A stretch of DNA of 64,000 nt from positions 620,001-684,000 of the forward strand of contig OY282382.1 in the NCBI GenBank assembly GCA_958295905.1, in the 5' to 3' direction. Below, in pieces: positions 7,676 to 16,406 of the stretch. The notes under the pieces were generated by a model. The model worked only from the letters and a program-made list of their open reading frames with translations. It was not told where the DNA came from and searched no databases. The position numbers and the translations under genes are program-made. The stretch's first letter is position 1, and every line of letters starts with the position of its first letter. This stretch comes from an uncultured Vicinamibacterales bacterium. Lineage in GTDB: Bacteria; Acidobacteriota; Vicinamibacteria; Vicinamibacterales; UBA8438.

Positions 7676-10106
7676 CTGCCCTTGCCCCAGAACTTTTCAC
7701 TGGACTTCATGAGGCCACTTCGCTACCGTGGCGGGCATGAAGATTCAGAATCAAGTCATGCGGAGGCTGCGGGACAACCTCGCCCGCCTGCGCGATGTGC
7801 TGGGGAGCGCGGTGGCGCAGGGCATCGGCAGCCGCGGGCAGGTCGCCGACCGCGTGTGTGAAGCGTTCGATTTCCGCGATGGGCGTGGCCGGTGGCAGCG
7901 CGCGAGCTGCGCCTCGGCGTTGGCCGCCCTCGAGGCGGCGGGCCAAGTCGCGCTCCCGCCGGGTCGCCCCGCGGGCGGCGGTGGACGCCGCCCGCGGGTG
8001 CTCCCGCACCCGGTCGCGCCGGCCGTGGACGTGCCCGGCACGGTCGATGAGGTTCGGGAACTGACCCTGGTGCTGGTGGAGACCGACGAACACCGCCGCG
8101 TGTGGAATACGCTGATGGCGGACGAGCACCCGCGCGGCGCCGGACCCTTTGTCGGCCCTCAACTGCGGTATCTGGTGGGTTCCGGGCACGGCTGGCTGGG
8201 CGGCGTCGGGTTCGCCGCGAGTGCGCGGCGCCTGCGGGCCCGCGACGCCTGGATCGGCTGGGACGAGAAGCGCCGGGGCGACTACCTGCACCGGGTGCTG
8301 GGACTGTGCCGGCTGCTGGTGCGCCCCGGCCTCTCGTGCCGCAACTTGGCCTCCCACGTGCTGGGCCGGGTCACCCGGGTGGTCGGCGACGACTTCGAGC
8401 GCCTCCACGGCTATCGGCCCTGGCTGCTGGAGACGTTCGTCGACGAGACCGAACATCCGGGCACGAGCGTGCGGGCGGCGAACTGGATGCGGGTGGGTGA
8501 GACCTGCGGGCGCGGGCGGCAGGACCGCACCTGCGCGGCCCCCGAAACGCGCAAAGCCGTGTATATGTACGCGTTGGAGCCGGGGGCGCGCGCCCGGCTC
8601 GCGTCGCCGCCGCCGGACGTGTCGCCGCTCGCGGTCGGCGACGGGCTCGACGCCGAGTCCTGGGCGGGCCACGAGTTCGGCGGGGCGCGGCTGGGCGACG
8701 CGCGCCGGAGCGCGCGCCTGGTTCTGAGCGCGCAGCAGATGGCCGAGTCTCCGATGCGCGCCATCACCGGGGCCGCGAACGGATTGAGAGCCTTGGTCAA
8801 GGGCCATTACCGGCTGATCGACCAACCCGCCGAAAGCGCGGTGACGGTCGAGAACATTCTCGAGCCCCACCGCGGGCGCACGCTGCGCCGGATGCGCGGG
8901 CACGACACGGTGTTGTGCATCCAGGACGGCACCAGCCTGAACTTCACCCGGCACAGCCGGACGGAGGGCCTGGGGGCCCTCGGCTCGAATCAGACCGGCG
9001 CGGTGGCCCGCGGCCTGGAGTTGCACACGACCCTGGCCGTCAATCCCGACGGGGTGGCCCTGGGCGTCCTGCGGGCCGCGTTCGACGCGCCCGAGTTCCG
9101 GAATCCCGGGGAGAAAGGCAAGCCGAAGCCGCGAGAGGAACGGAAGTCGTTCCGCTGGGTCGAGGGGCTGCGCGACTGCGCGGCGGCGGCCGAACGCCTG
9201 CCGGAGACCCGCGTGGTGTGCACGATGGACCGCGAGGCCGACTTCCTGGACCTGTTCATCGAGCGCCGGACGCACGCCCCGCAGGTCGAACTGCTGGTCC
9301 GCGCGAAGGTCGACCGGGTCCTCGGCAAGGAGGAGACCGCCGACGGGCGGACGGTCTCCCGCCACCTGTTCGAGGAGGTGCGCAACGCGCCGGCCCGCGG
9401 CGCCGCCACCGTCGAGGTGCGGCGGCTGAGCGCGCGGGTGAAGGCCAGCAAACAGGCCCGCAAGGACCGCCGTGCGGCCCGCGACGCCGACGTGACCCTG
9501 CGCTACCAGCCGGTGGCGCTGCCGTGCTCCGGCGCCGAGCCGGTCAACCTGTTCGTCGTCCATGCGCGCGAGGAACAGCCGCCGCCCGGGGTCAAGCCGC
9601 TGGAGTGGTTCGTGCTGACCACGCTGCCCGTGACCGGCACGGCCGACGCCGTGCGGGTCCTGCACTGGTATGCGCTGCGCTGGCGCATCGAAGAGTACTT
9701 CCGGGTCCTCAAGTCCGGCTGCAAGGTCGAGGAGCTGCAGCACCACAAAGCCGAGCGGCTCGAACGGGCCATGGCGATCAAGATGGTCATCGGGTGGCGG
9801 ATCCAGTTGATGGTCCAGCTCGGGCGCGAGGTGCCCGACCTGCCGGGCGACCTGCTGTTCTCCGACGACGAGTTGCGTGTGCTCGCGGTCTTCGCCCACT
9901 CGCGCCAGCTGCCGCCCCCGACCCGCCTCGGCGACGCCGTCGAACTGGTCGGGCGCCTCGGCGGCTGGCTCGGGCGCCGCCGCGCCCCGCCCGGCGCGCA
10001 ACTCCTGTGGCACGGCTACACCCAGCTCGCCGCCATGGTCTTCGCCTTCGAACTGAGGGACGAATACGGGTGATCTTTCAGCCGGAGAGATCTGGGGCAA
10101 GGGCAG
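7676..10106 (+). mobile_element. complete IS4/Tn5-type insertion sequence
   Basis: Perfect 16-bp terminal inverted repeats, ctgcccttgccccaga at 7676-7691 and its complement at 10091-10106, enclose one transposase gene. The flanks carry an 8-bp direct repeat, tcctagcg, at 7668-7675 and 10107-10114, which is the target duplication. The duplicated bases contain the stop codon of the minus-strand NHL gene, so the element landed exactly at that gene's end without damaging it. Intact ends and target duplication suggest a recent insertion. Confidence 0.92.
7737..10073 (+). CDS. IS4-family transposase with fused DruA-like (DUF4338) N-terminal region
   Basis: About 778 residues from ATG 7737 (GTG 7728 is an alternative). 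Residues about 80-240 match the DUF4338/DruA family: GPQLRYLVGSGHGWLGGVGF, ARDAWIGWD, NLASHVLGRV, YRPWLLETFVD and RAANWMRVGET. The rest is a Tn5-like transposase with the DDE residues D397 (CIQDGTS), D498 (CTMDREAD) and E652, the latter within a perfect Y-x2-R-x3-E-x6-K motif (YALRWRIEEYFRVLK). Tn5 transposase itself has about 480 residues; the extra 300 are the DruA-like part. All catalytic residues are present, so it is probably active. What the DruA-like region does in transposition is unknown. Confidence 0.9.
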   Translation: MKIQNQVMRRLRDNLARLRDVLGSAVAQGIGSRGQVADRVCEAFDFRDGRGRWQRASCASALAALEAAGQVALPPGRPAGGGGRRPRVLPHPVAPAVDVPGTVDEVRELTLVLVETDEHRRVWNTLMADEHPRGAGPFVGPQLRYLVGSGHGWLGGVGFAASARRLRARDAWIGWDEKRRGDYLHRVLGLCRLLVRPGLSCRNLASHVLGRVTRVVGDDFERLHGYRPWLLETFVDETEHPGTSVRAANWMRVGETCGRGRQDRTCAAPETRKAVYMYALEPGARARLASPPPDVSPLAVGDGLDAESWAGHEFGGARLGDARRSARLVLSAQQMAESPMRAITGAANGLRALVKGHYRLIDQPAESAVTVENILEPHRGRTLRRMRGHDTVLCIQDGTSLNFTRHSRTEGLGALGSNQTGAVARGLELHTTLAVNPDGVALGVLRAAFDAPEFRNPGEKGKPKPREERKSFRWVEGLRDCAAAAERLPETRVVCTMDREADFLDLFIERRTHAPQVELLVRAKVDRVLGKEETADGRTVSRHLFEEVRNAPARGAATVEVRRLSARVKASKQARKDRRAARDADVTLRYQPVALPCSGAEPVNLFVVHAREEQPPPGVKPLEWFVLTTLPVTGTADAVRVLHWYALRWRIEEYFRVLKSGCKVEELQHHKAERLERAMAIKMVIGWRIQLMVQLGREVPDLPGDLLFSDDELRVLAVFAHSRQLPPPTRLGDAVELVGRLGGWLGRRRAPPGAQLLWHGYTQLAAMVFAFELRDEYG

Positions 10107-10108
10107 TC

Positions 10109-11200
10109 CTAGCGGGCGACGGGCACGAACTTCTGCACGCGCTGGCCGTACGTGTCGGCCGCGTAGACCGCCCCCCGGGTGTCCACGGCCATGCCGTGGA
10201 CCCAGTCGAACTGCCCGGGCCCGCGGCCGGGCTCTCCCCAGGTGGCGAGAATCCGACCGTCGGCGAGCGCGATCTTGTGGACCCGCTCGCCGGCATGGTC
10301 GGCGACGAAGGCGACGCCGTCGTCGCCGCGGCGCGAAATGGCGATGTCCCAGGGGTTCCACCCCGCGTTGGCGAATTCGCGGACGTAGTTCAGCCGGTTG
10401 TCGAACACCTGGACCCGCCGGTTCTCCCGGTCGATCAGGTAGAGGTTGTCGTCGGCGTCGACCGCGCCCTGATGCGGCAGGTCCCACTCTCCGGGTCCGG
10501 CGCCCTTGTCCTCCGGCCCCCCGCGCCCCCGGGCTACCTGCTTGATGAAGGTGCCGTCCGGCCGATAGAGCACCACCCGGTTGTTGCCGTAGCCGTCGGT
10601 GACGACGATGTTGCCCCCGCGGGTGAACAGGATGCCGGACGGGCTGTTGAGATGGGTGGCGTCGTTCCCGGGCTCTCCCGTCACGCCGATCTGCATCAGG
10701 GCCCGTTCCAGCGTCGGGTCGAACTTGAGAATGCGGTGGTTCATGCGCTCGACCACCCACACGTTGCCGTCCCAGTCGACCTCGCCCGAGTGCAGCCAGC
10801 CCCCGGCCACCGGCTCGCCGTGCATGTCGCGCTCGGCCCCGGCCCGCACGAGGCGCCCCTCGCGGTCGAAGACCATGACGGTCTGCCCGCCCCGGTTGAA
10901 GACGTAGATGTGGTCGTTCTCGTCGATGGCGATGCCGGAGATCCCCTGCCCGTAGATCGGGGGCGCCGCCGCCCGAGCGCCGCCCCGTCCTCCACCGCCG
11001 GCCGCGCGCCGGGCCGCCGCGGCGGCGGCGCGGGCCGCTTGGTCGGGCCAGCCGCGCTGCTGTCCGAAGAAGGTCCCGGGGGGGAGTGTCGGCCAGTCGG
11101 CCACCAGCCGGTAGGCGGAGTCCTGGGCCCGCCCGACCTCGGGGGGAAGCATGCCGACGGCCGCGCCGGCGGCGGCGAATACCGTGAGGAGAATCCGCAT
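10109..11200 (-). CDS. NHL-repeat six-bladed beta-propeller, secreted
   Basis: The start is ATG 11198-11200 (minus) behind agaagag; upstream codons in the frame lack a ribosome site. The 363-residue protein has a signal peptide (MRILLTVFAAAG to GRAQ), an Ala/Gly/Arg-rich linker (ARAAAAAARRAAGGGG) and then NHL blades such as GISGIAIDENDHIYVFNRGG, GEVDWDGNVWVVER and PHQGAVDADDNLYLIDR. NHL propellers bind proteins, RNA or small ligands; a few are peptidyl-alpha-hydroxyglycine lyases. No enzyme can be assigned. The stop codon lies within the target duplication of the adjacent insertion sequence, which left the protein unchanged. A related propeller lies at 13627. Confidence 0.82.
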   Translation of the reverse strand: MRILLTVFAAAGAAVGMLPPEVGRAQDSAYRLVADWPTLPPGTFFGQQRGWPDQAARAAAAAARRAAGGGGRGGARAAAPPIYGQGISGIAIDENDHIYVFNRGGQTVMVFDREGRLVRAGAERDMHGEPVAGGWLHSGEVDWDGNVWVVERMNHRILKFDPTLERALMQIGVTGEPGNDATHLNSPSGILFTRGGNIVVTDGYGNNRVVLYRPDGTFIKQVARGRGGPEDKGAGPGEWDLPHQGAVDADDNLYLIDRENRRVQVFDNRLNYVREFANAGWNPWDIAISRRGDDGVAFVADHAGERVHKIALADGRILATWGEPGRGPGQFDWVHGMAVDTRGAVYAADTYGQRVQKFVPVAR

Positions 11201-11622
11201 CACGCTCTTCTTTCGTGTGTCGCCCGCCGCAGCGGGCCGGGGTACGACCGGAGTCACGGACACCTTAAGGCCGTGCTGCGGAGAGGTCAAGCGGGGGGAA
11301 CCGGCCCCTGGATTTTGCGGTATGCGCATTTCGGCATCGGCGCGGCGGTTCGAAGGAGGGGTCGCCGGCGGTCCCGCCCCGCCACATCTGAGCTTGACCT
11401 CGAGGCGTCTCGAGCCCGTCGACTCCTTCGAGTCAAGCGTCGACGCGGCCGTGTCAAGAAGGCAGGCGCTCGACGCGGGAGCGGCTGGGCGCATCGCCGC
11501 CAACGTCCGGCCGGAGAAACGCCGTGCCTGAGCCTGCGGACACGGGAGATCAGAGGCGGCGCCGGGCCGGCGGCGGCCCGCCGGCCCCCAGCAACGTCCG
11601 TCGCGGGTCGCCCGGATGGCGG
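11201..11622. other. intergenic region upstream of the NHL gene
   Basis: About 420 bases without a gene I can support. The 11390-11450 part contains overlapping short inverted repeats (ctcgaggcgtctcgag, gtcgactccttcgagtc). The promoter of the minus-strand NHL gene should lie at its left end. Confidence 0.45.
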
Positions 11623-13383
11623 TCAGCGGGCGATCACGTCGAGCAGCGCCTGACGTCGCTGCCGCCGCACCACGTCGAGGGCCCGCGCCAGCGCGGCGGG
11701 CAGCTGGGCGGGGTCGTCGACCCGCTCGCCGTACCCGCCGCCCGCCTCGCAGATCGCGTCATAGGCCGGGGGAGGCGCCAGATCGCACAGCGGCATCGAC
11801 GGGCTCCGGGCCGCCCAGCCGTCCGGGGCGTAGCCGAGCGTGGCCCGGCGGGTGCGTTCCCAGCCGGCGTTGTTGCAGATCACGAACAGCACCGGCAGGT
11901 CGCAGGCGCGGGCGGTGAGGTGGGTCGCCGTCGGCACCCCGAAGACGTGGCTGCCGTCGCCCACCGCGCAGACCACGGTGCGGTCGGGGTGCGCGAGCCT
12001 CGCCCCGAGCGCGGCTCCCGGGCCCCAGCCGAGCACCGCCGAGTGGGCGTGGTTGAAGAACGTGCCGGGACGGGTGAGGCAGGCCTGCGTGGGGTCGAGC
12101 ACGATCTCGGTGACGACGACGTCCCGGGGGTCGAGCACGTCGCCGAGGCATTTCGAGATCCAGGCGTAGTCCAGCGGCGTCGCGTCCCGCGCCGCATCGC
12201 CGGCCCTCCGCCAGGCCTCGCGCCGCCGGCCGTGCGCGGCCGCCCACCGGCGGCGCCGGGCCGCGAACGCGGACTTGTCGAGGGGGAGCCGATCGAGCTC
12301 CGCGGCCAGGGCCCGCAGCGTGCTCCCGGCGTGCCCGGCCAGGCCGATGTCGGTCGCGAATCCCCGGATCGGATAGGTCGCGTAGAGCGGGTCGTCGTCG
12401 ATCTGAATGACGACGGCACCGGGGGGCGGCTCGGCGAGAGCCGGAAACCACGGGGTGTCCGATTCGATCGCCACGATGACGTCCGCCTCGCCGACGAGGG
12501 TCCCGGCGTCGAAACCCTGGTGCATCGGATGATCCCGCGGGAAGTTGAGATGGGTCGGCCAAGTCTCGGCCACCGGCAGCCCCAGGCGGTCGGCGAGGTC
12601 GACCAGCGCCGCGGGCGCCGTCGGGTCCCGTCCCAGCGACGACGTGATCGCCAGCGGGTTGGCCGCCCCCGCGAGCGTCTCGGCGGCCCGGCGCAGCGCG
12701 GCCGGGACGGGCCGGGACGGACAGGACGGCCGGAGGCGGGGGGAGGCGCTGACGGTCAGCGGGGGCATCGGTGCGCCGATGACGTCGAGCGGGAGCGTCA
12801 GGTAGACGGGGCCGGCCGGGGGACTGCATGCGATCGCGAGGGCCCGGTCGACCACCGTTTCGAGCTGATCGCCCCGGCGCAGCTCGTAGTCCCACTTCAC
12901 GAACTCCCGCAGCAGTCCCGCCTGGTCGAACGACTCCTGGGCCCAGTGGATGCCCTGGCTGCGCGAGGTCGGCAGGCCGCGTTCGGTGATGGCGGTCCGT
13001 CCCGCCAGCAGCAGCATCGGGACCCGGGCGCGCGCCGCGTTGATCACGCCGCCGACGGCGTTGGCGGTGCCCGGCAGCGTGTGCACCATCACCGCCTGCG
13101 GCTCGCCGGTGACCATGGCGTAGCCGTGGGCCATCGCCACCGCCGTGATCTCGTGGGCCACGGTGATCGGCCGCAGGCCGCCGGACCGCCCCAGAGCCTG
13201 CCGCTTGGCGAACGCTTCGATGACCGGGGGGAAGTCGGTGCCGGCGCCGCCCCCGAAGAAACACCGGACCCCGCGCGACTCCAGGAGCTCGAGCAGCCCC
13301 TCGGCCACAATCTCGACGTCCAGACGTCGCGTCGACATGGTCGTGTCGGCCTCGTGCGGGTCCGCCGCCGGCCCGACCCGCAT
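11623..13383 (-). CDS. thiamine-diphosphate-dependent decarboxylase/synthase (acetolactate synthase-like)
   Basis: This 586-residue protein has the three-domain layout of the acetolactate synthase family. The N-terminal PYR domain holds the cofactor-activating glutamate E78 in VAHEITAVAMAHGYA; the central domain is shorter and variable; the C-terminal PP domain has the GDGS motif at 475-478 followed by VLFVICNN, the metal- and diphosphate-binding signature. Substrate (pyruvate, benzoylformate, phosphonopyruvate or an oxalyl type) cannot be decided. A second start at M16 (13338) would remove a poorly conserved leader. No regulatory ilvN-type gene is adjacent, so biosynthetic acetolactate synthase is unlikely. 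Confidence 0.82.
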   Translation of the reverse strand: MRVGPAADPHEADTTMSTRRLDVEIVAEGLLELLESRGVRCFFGGGAGTDFPPVIEAFAKRQALGRSGGLRPITVAHEITAVAMAHGYAMVTGEPQAVMVHTLPGTANAVGGVINAARARVPMLLLAGRTAITERGLPTSRSQGIHWAQESFDQAGLLREFVKWDYELRRGDQLETVVDRALAIACSPPAGPVYLTLPLDVIGAPMPPLTVSASPRLRPSCPSRPVPAALRRAAETLAGAANPLAITSSLGRDPTAPAALVDLADRLGLPVAETWPTHLNFPRDHPMHQGFDAGTLVGEADVIVAIESDTPWFPALAEPPPGAVVIQIDDDPLYATYPIRGFATDIGLAGHAGSTLRALAAELDRLPLDKSAFAARRRRWAAAHGRRREAWRRAGDAARDATPLDYAWISKCLGDVLDPRDVVVTEIVLDPTQACLTRPGTFFNHAHSAVLGWGPGAALGARLAHPDRTVVCAVGDGSHVFGVPTATHLTARACDLPVLFVICNNAGWERTRRATLGYAPDGWAARSPSMPLCDLAPPPAYDAICEAGGGYGERVDDPAQLPAALARALDVVRRQRRQALLDVIAR

Positions 13384-13626
13384 GGCCCAGGCCGACCCGT
13401 CACCGGTGTTCGGCCCCTATTACGTAGCCCGGGGGCGGATGCGCGGGGCGCCGACGCCGCATCCCGCCGCGGCGTGACCGCGCCACCGGTGAACGGGCTC
13501 GACCGGCCGCCGCGCCGGGACGCGCTCATCGGTTCGAGCCGGCTGGTGACGTGTCGGAAGTATACTCGGGCGTTCCAGTTACGCAGCGGAGTCCATCGTC
13601 TGTAACGCGTGGCCAAGGAGGCGGTC

Positions 13627-14709
13627 ATGATGCGGAATCGATCCCGGCCGGCGGTGCTCGTCGTCGCGGCGGCGGTCGGGATGGCGTGGGACGGACCGTC
13701 GATCGCGGAGGCCCAGGACACCTACACGCTCGACGAGAACTGGCCGCGGTACCCCGGCGACATGACGTTCGAGATGGGCACCGGCATCGCGGCGGACGCC
13801 GACGGGGTCATCTACACGGTTTCCCGCGACATCGACCACTGGGCCGGGCACCCGCTGGCGATGAGCCGCTACAAGGGCAAGGGCACGGTCGCGAGGTGGG
13901 ACAGCTCGGGCCGGTTCCTGGGCACGTTCGGCGACGATCAGGAGTTCATCGGACCGCACTCGATGTACGTCGATTCCCGGGGGTTCGTCTGGGTCGTCGA
14001 CCGGGAGGGCCACCAGGTCGTGAAGCTCACGCCCGACGGCGATGCGGTGATGAAGCTGGGCGAGTACGGGGTGTTCGGCGACGATGAGGGTCACTTCAAC
14101 GGGCCCACCGGCGTGGCCTTCCTCCCCGACGGCCGCGTCGTGGTCTCCGACGGCTACTGGAACTCCAGGCTGGTCTGGTTCGACGAGGACGGCAACTACC
14201 TGAAGGAGGTCGGCGGTTTCGGGACCGGCCCGGGCCAACTGGCGGCGCCGCATGCCATCGCGCTCGACCCGGCCGGCCGCCTCATCGTGGGCAACGTGTG
14301 CGGCACGGCCCTGCACCCGTATGTGACGGCGCCGGGCCAGATCGCTCCCGAACGTCGACGACCGATGCCCGGCTGCGTGAACCGTTTCGAGGTGTTCACC
14401 CGGGACGGGGAGTACGTGGGCCCATGGGACGGGGTGCCGGAGCCGGGACTCCCGTTGAGCATCGCGACCCATGGCGACCGGATCTACGCCGGCGTGACCG
14501 GGTCGCAGCGGGGGCGGCAGGATCTCGTGGTGGTCGACGCCGAGACCGATGACGAGATCTTCCGGATTCCGAACGCCAACGTCTATGTTCACCAGATGGC
14601 GATGGCGCCCAACGGCGACATCTACGTGGCGTCGGTCTACCCCGAGCACGGCGGCGGGGCGCGCGGCATCGAAGGGCCGTCCTTCGTGCGGTGGGCGTCG
14701 GATCGATAG
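13627..14709 (+). CDS. NHL-repeat beta-propeller, secreted
   Basis: ATG 13627 follows a strong AAGGAGG, so the earlier GTG at 13609 is rejected. The 360-residue product starts with a signal peptide ending IAEAQ. NHL blades follow: PHSMYVDSRGFVWVVDREGH, GPTGVAFLPDGRVVVSDGYW and PHAIALDPAGRLIVGN. A cysteine-containing insertion (GNVCGTALHPY ... PMPGCVNRFEVF) interrupts the blade series. It resembles the propeller encoded at 10109-11200 and faces away from the thiamine enzyme gene, with which it may share a divergent promoter region. Ligand unknown. Confidence 0.8.
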   Translation: MMRNRSRPAVLVVAAAVGMAWDGPSIAEAQDTYTLDENWPRYPGDMTFEMGTGIAADADGVIYTVSRDIDHWAGHPLAMSRYKGKGTVARWDSSGRFLGTFGDDQEFIGPHSMYVDSRGFVWVVDREGHQVVKLTPDGDAVMKLGEYGVFGDDEGHFNGPTGVAFLPDGRVVVSDGYWNSRLVWFDEDGNYLKEVGGFGTGPGQLAAPHAIALDPAGRLIVGNVCGTALHPYVTAPGQIAPERRRPMPGCVNRFEVFTRDGEYVGPWDGVPEPGLPLSIATHGDRIYAGVTGSQRGRQDLVVVDAETDDEIFRIPNANVYVHQMAMAPNGDIYVASVYPEHGGGARGIEGPSFVRWASDR

Positions 14710-14809
14710 GCGGACCGACGACACGTCGGGTTACCGGGCCGCCGCCTCACCGCGCCGGCGGCCTTTCCGTTGTGGGGCGGGACACTCGATTCGACCAACG
14801 TCGTCCAAT

Positions 14810-16162
14810 ATGACGAGCCGGCAGCCCGACGCGTCCTCCGAACCCGGTGCGCCGGCGCCGCTCACGCCGTCCGATCTCGATCCGGCCGCGCGGCGCCGGA
14901 TGTGGCTGCGGGCGCTCGCGGCATCGACCATCGGCACCACCATCGAGTGGTACGATTTCTTCCTCTACGGTATCGTCGCGGCGCTGGTGTTCCCCCGGCT
15001 GTTCTTTCCCGAGTCGGACCCCTTCACCGGCACCCTGCTCGCCTTCTCGACCTACTTCGTCGGGTTCGCCACGCGGCCGCTGGGAGGAATCATCTTCGGG
15101 CACGTGGGCGACCGGCTCGGGCGCAAGGCGTCGCTGGTAGCCACGATGCTGCTCATGGGGGCGGCCACCGTCGGCATCGGTCTCGTGCCGGGCTACGACG
15201 CCATCGGCATCTGGGGCGGCGTGCTGCTGGTGGCCGGCCGCACGCTGCAGGGGATTGGCCTCGGCGGCGAGTGGGGCGGGTCGATTCTGCTGGCCGGCGA
15301 GTGGACCGATCCCGGCCGGCGCGGCTTCGCCATGAGCTGGCCGCAGTGGGGCGGGCCGGCCGGGCTGCTCCTCGCGAACGGCGCCCTCGGGCTGATGGCC
15401 GGGCTCACCACCGGGGAGCAGTTCGCCGCGTGGGGTTGGCGCGTCCCGTTCCTCGCGAGCGTCGCCCTGATCGCGGTCGGGCTCTACATCCGGATGGGTA
15501 TCCTCGAGACCCCCGTCTTCGCCCGGCTCCGGACGCGCGGCAAGGTGGGGAAGTCGCCGGTGGTGGCGGTGGTCCGGCACAACTGGCGCGAGATCCTGCT
15601 GGTGGCGTTCATGCGGACCGGCCAGATGGCGCCGTTCTACATCTTCGTCACCTACATCCTCGTGTACGGCACCCAGCAGCTCGGTCTCACCCGCGGCGCC
15701 CTGCTCAACCTCGTGATGCTGAACGCGGTCGGGTCGCTGTTCGCCGTGCCGCTGTGGGGGCGCCTCTCGGATCTCTACGGACGCCGCCGGCTGATCAGGC
15801 TGGGTTGTGGCGTCATGGTCCTGTATCCGTTCGTGTACTTCGCGATGGTCGACAGCGGCGTGTTCGCGCTGCTGGCGGCGGCGATCATCCTCTCGGGGCC
15901 GGTGCACGACCTGCAGTTCGCCCCCCAGGCGGCGTTCATCGCCGAGACGTTCCCGGGGTCGCGCCGGTACAGCGGCGTGTCGCTGGGGTACCAGCTCGCG
16001 TCGATCACCGCCGGTGGACCCGCGCCGATCATCGCCCTCTACCTGTTCGAGACGTTCCGGACGTCGACGGCGATCGCGGCGTTCATGTCGGTCAGCGCCC
16101 TCATCAGCCTCGCCGCGCTGTCCGCGATGCGGGACAAGGCGGGGGAACTGGACCAGCACTAG
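14810..16162 (+). CDS. MFS transporter, metabolite:H+ symporter (ProP/ShiA-like) type
   Basis: The 450-residue protein has twelve predicted membrane spans. The opening TIGTTIEWYDFFLYG is the hallmark of the metabolite:H+ symporter subfamily, and the loop 2-3 motif is GHVGDRLGRKAS. Family members move dicarboxylates, shikimate, osmolytes or aromatic acids with protons; the substrate here is unknown. ATG 14810 begins a protein of typical family length. It follows the NHL gene by 100 bases in the same orientation. Confidence 0.85.
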   Translation: MTSRQPDASSEPGAPAPLTPSDLDPAARRRMWLRALAASTIGTTIEWYDFFLYGIVAALVFPRLFFPESDPFTGTLLAFSTYFVGFATRPLGGIIFGHVGDRLGRKASLVATMLLMGAATVGIGLVPGYDAIGIWGGVLLVAGRTLQGIGLGGEWGGSILLAGEWTDPGRRGFAMSWPQWGGPAGLLLANGALGLMAGLTTGEQFAAWGWRVPFLASVALIAVGLYIRMGILETPVFARLRTRGKVGKSPVVAVVRHNWREILLVAFMRTGQMAPFYIFVTYILVYGTQQLGLTRGALLNLVMLNAVGSLFAVPLWGRLSDLYGRRRLIRLGCGVMVLYPFVYFAMVDSGVFALLAAAIILSGPVHDLQFAPQAAFIAETFPGSRRYSGVSLGYQLASITAGGPAPIIALYLFETFRTSTAIAAFMSVSALISLAALSAMRDKAGELDQH

Positions 16163-16229
16163 AACCAGTGCATCGACACGACTAAAAATAGGGTTTCCGG
16201 GGCACTCACCTCGAACCGCAAGGAGTCCT

Positions 16230-16286
16230 ATGCAGAAGAAATACGTCGTTCGACCCAAGTCCGTCTATCCGAAACTTATGACGTGA
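16230..16286 (+). CDS. possible 18-residue leader-like ORF
   Basis: An AAGGAG sits seven bases before ATG 16230, which starts the peptide MQKKYVVRPKSVYPKLMT, ending in TGA. It is basic and hydrophilic, with no downstream gene on the same strand for it to regulate. The surrounding DNA (16163-16280) is less GC-rich than its neighbours. It could be a remnant of a longer gene. Very uncertain. Confidence 0.2.
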   Translation: MQKKYVVRPKSVYPKLMT

Positions 16287-16406
16287 CGGGCCACTAGTCG
16301 ACGCCGTAGATATGGTCGCCGATGATGATCGGCCGTGTTCTGCGAAGGGAGCGCCGCCGTCGACCGGGCGCAGCGCCGGCCGCCGCGAGCTTCCGGCCGG
16401 GAGTCC

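Noticed and set aside
7707-10760. Very long minus-strand open frame opposite the transposase
   Set aside because: It is the antisense of the transposase and NHL genes, composed of Arg/Ala/Pro/Gly-rich text without motifs; such frames are common at this GC content.
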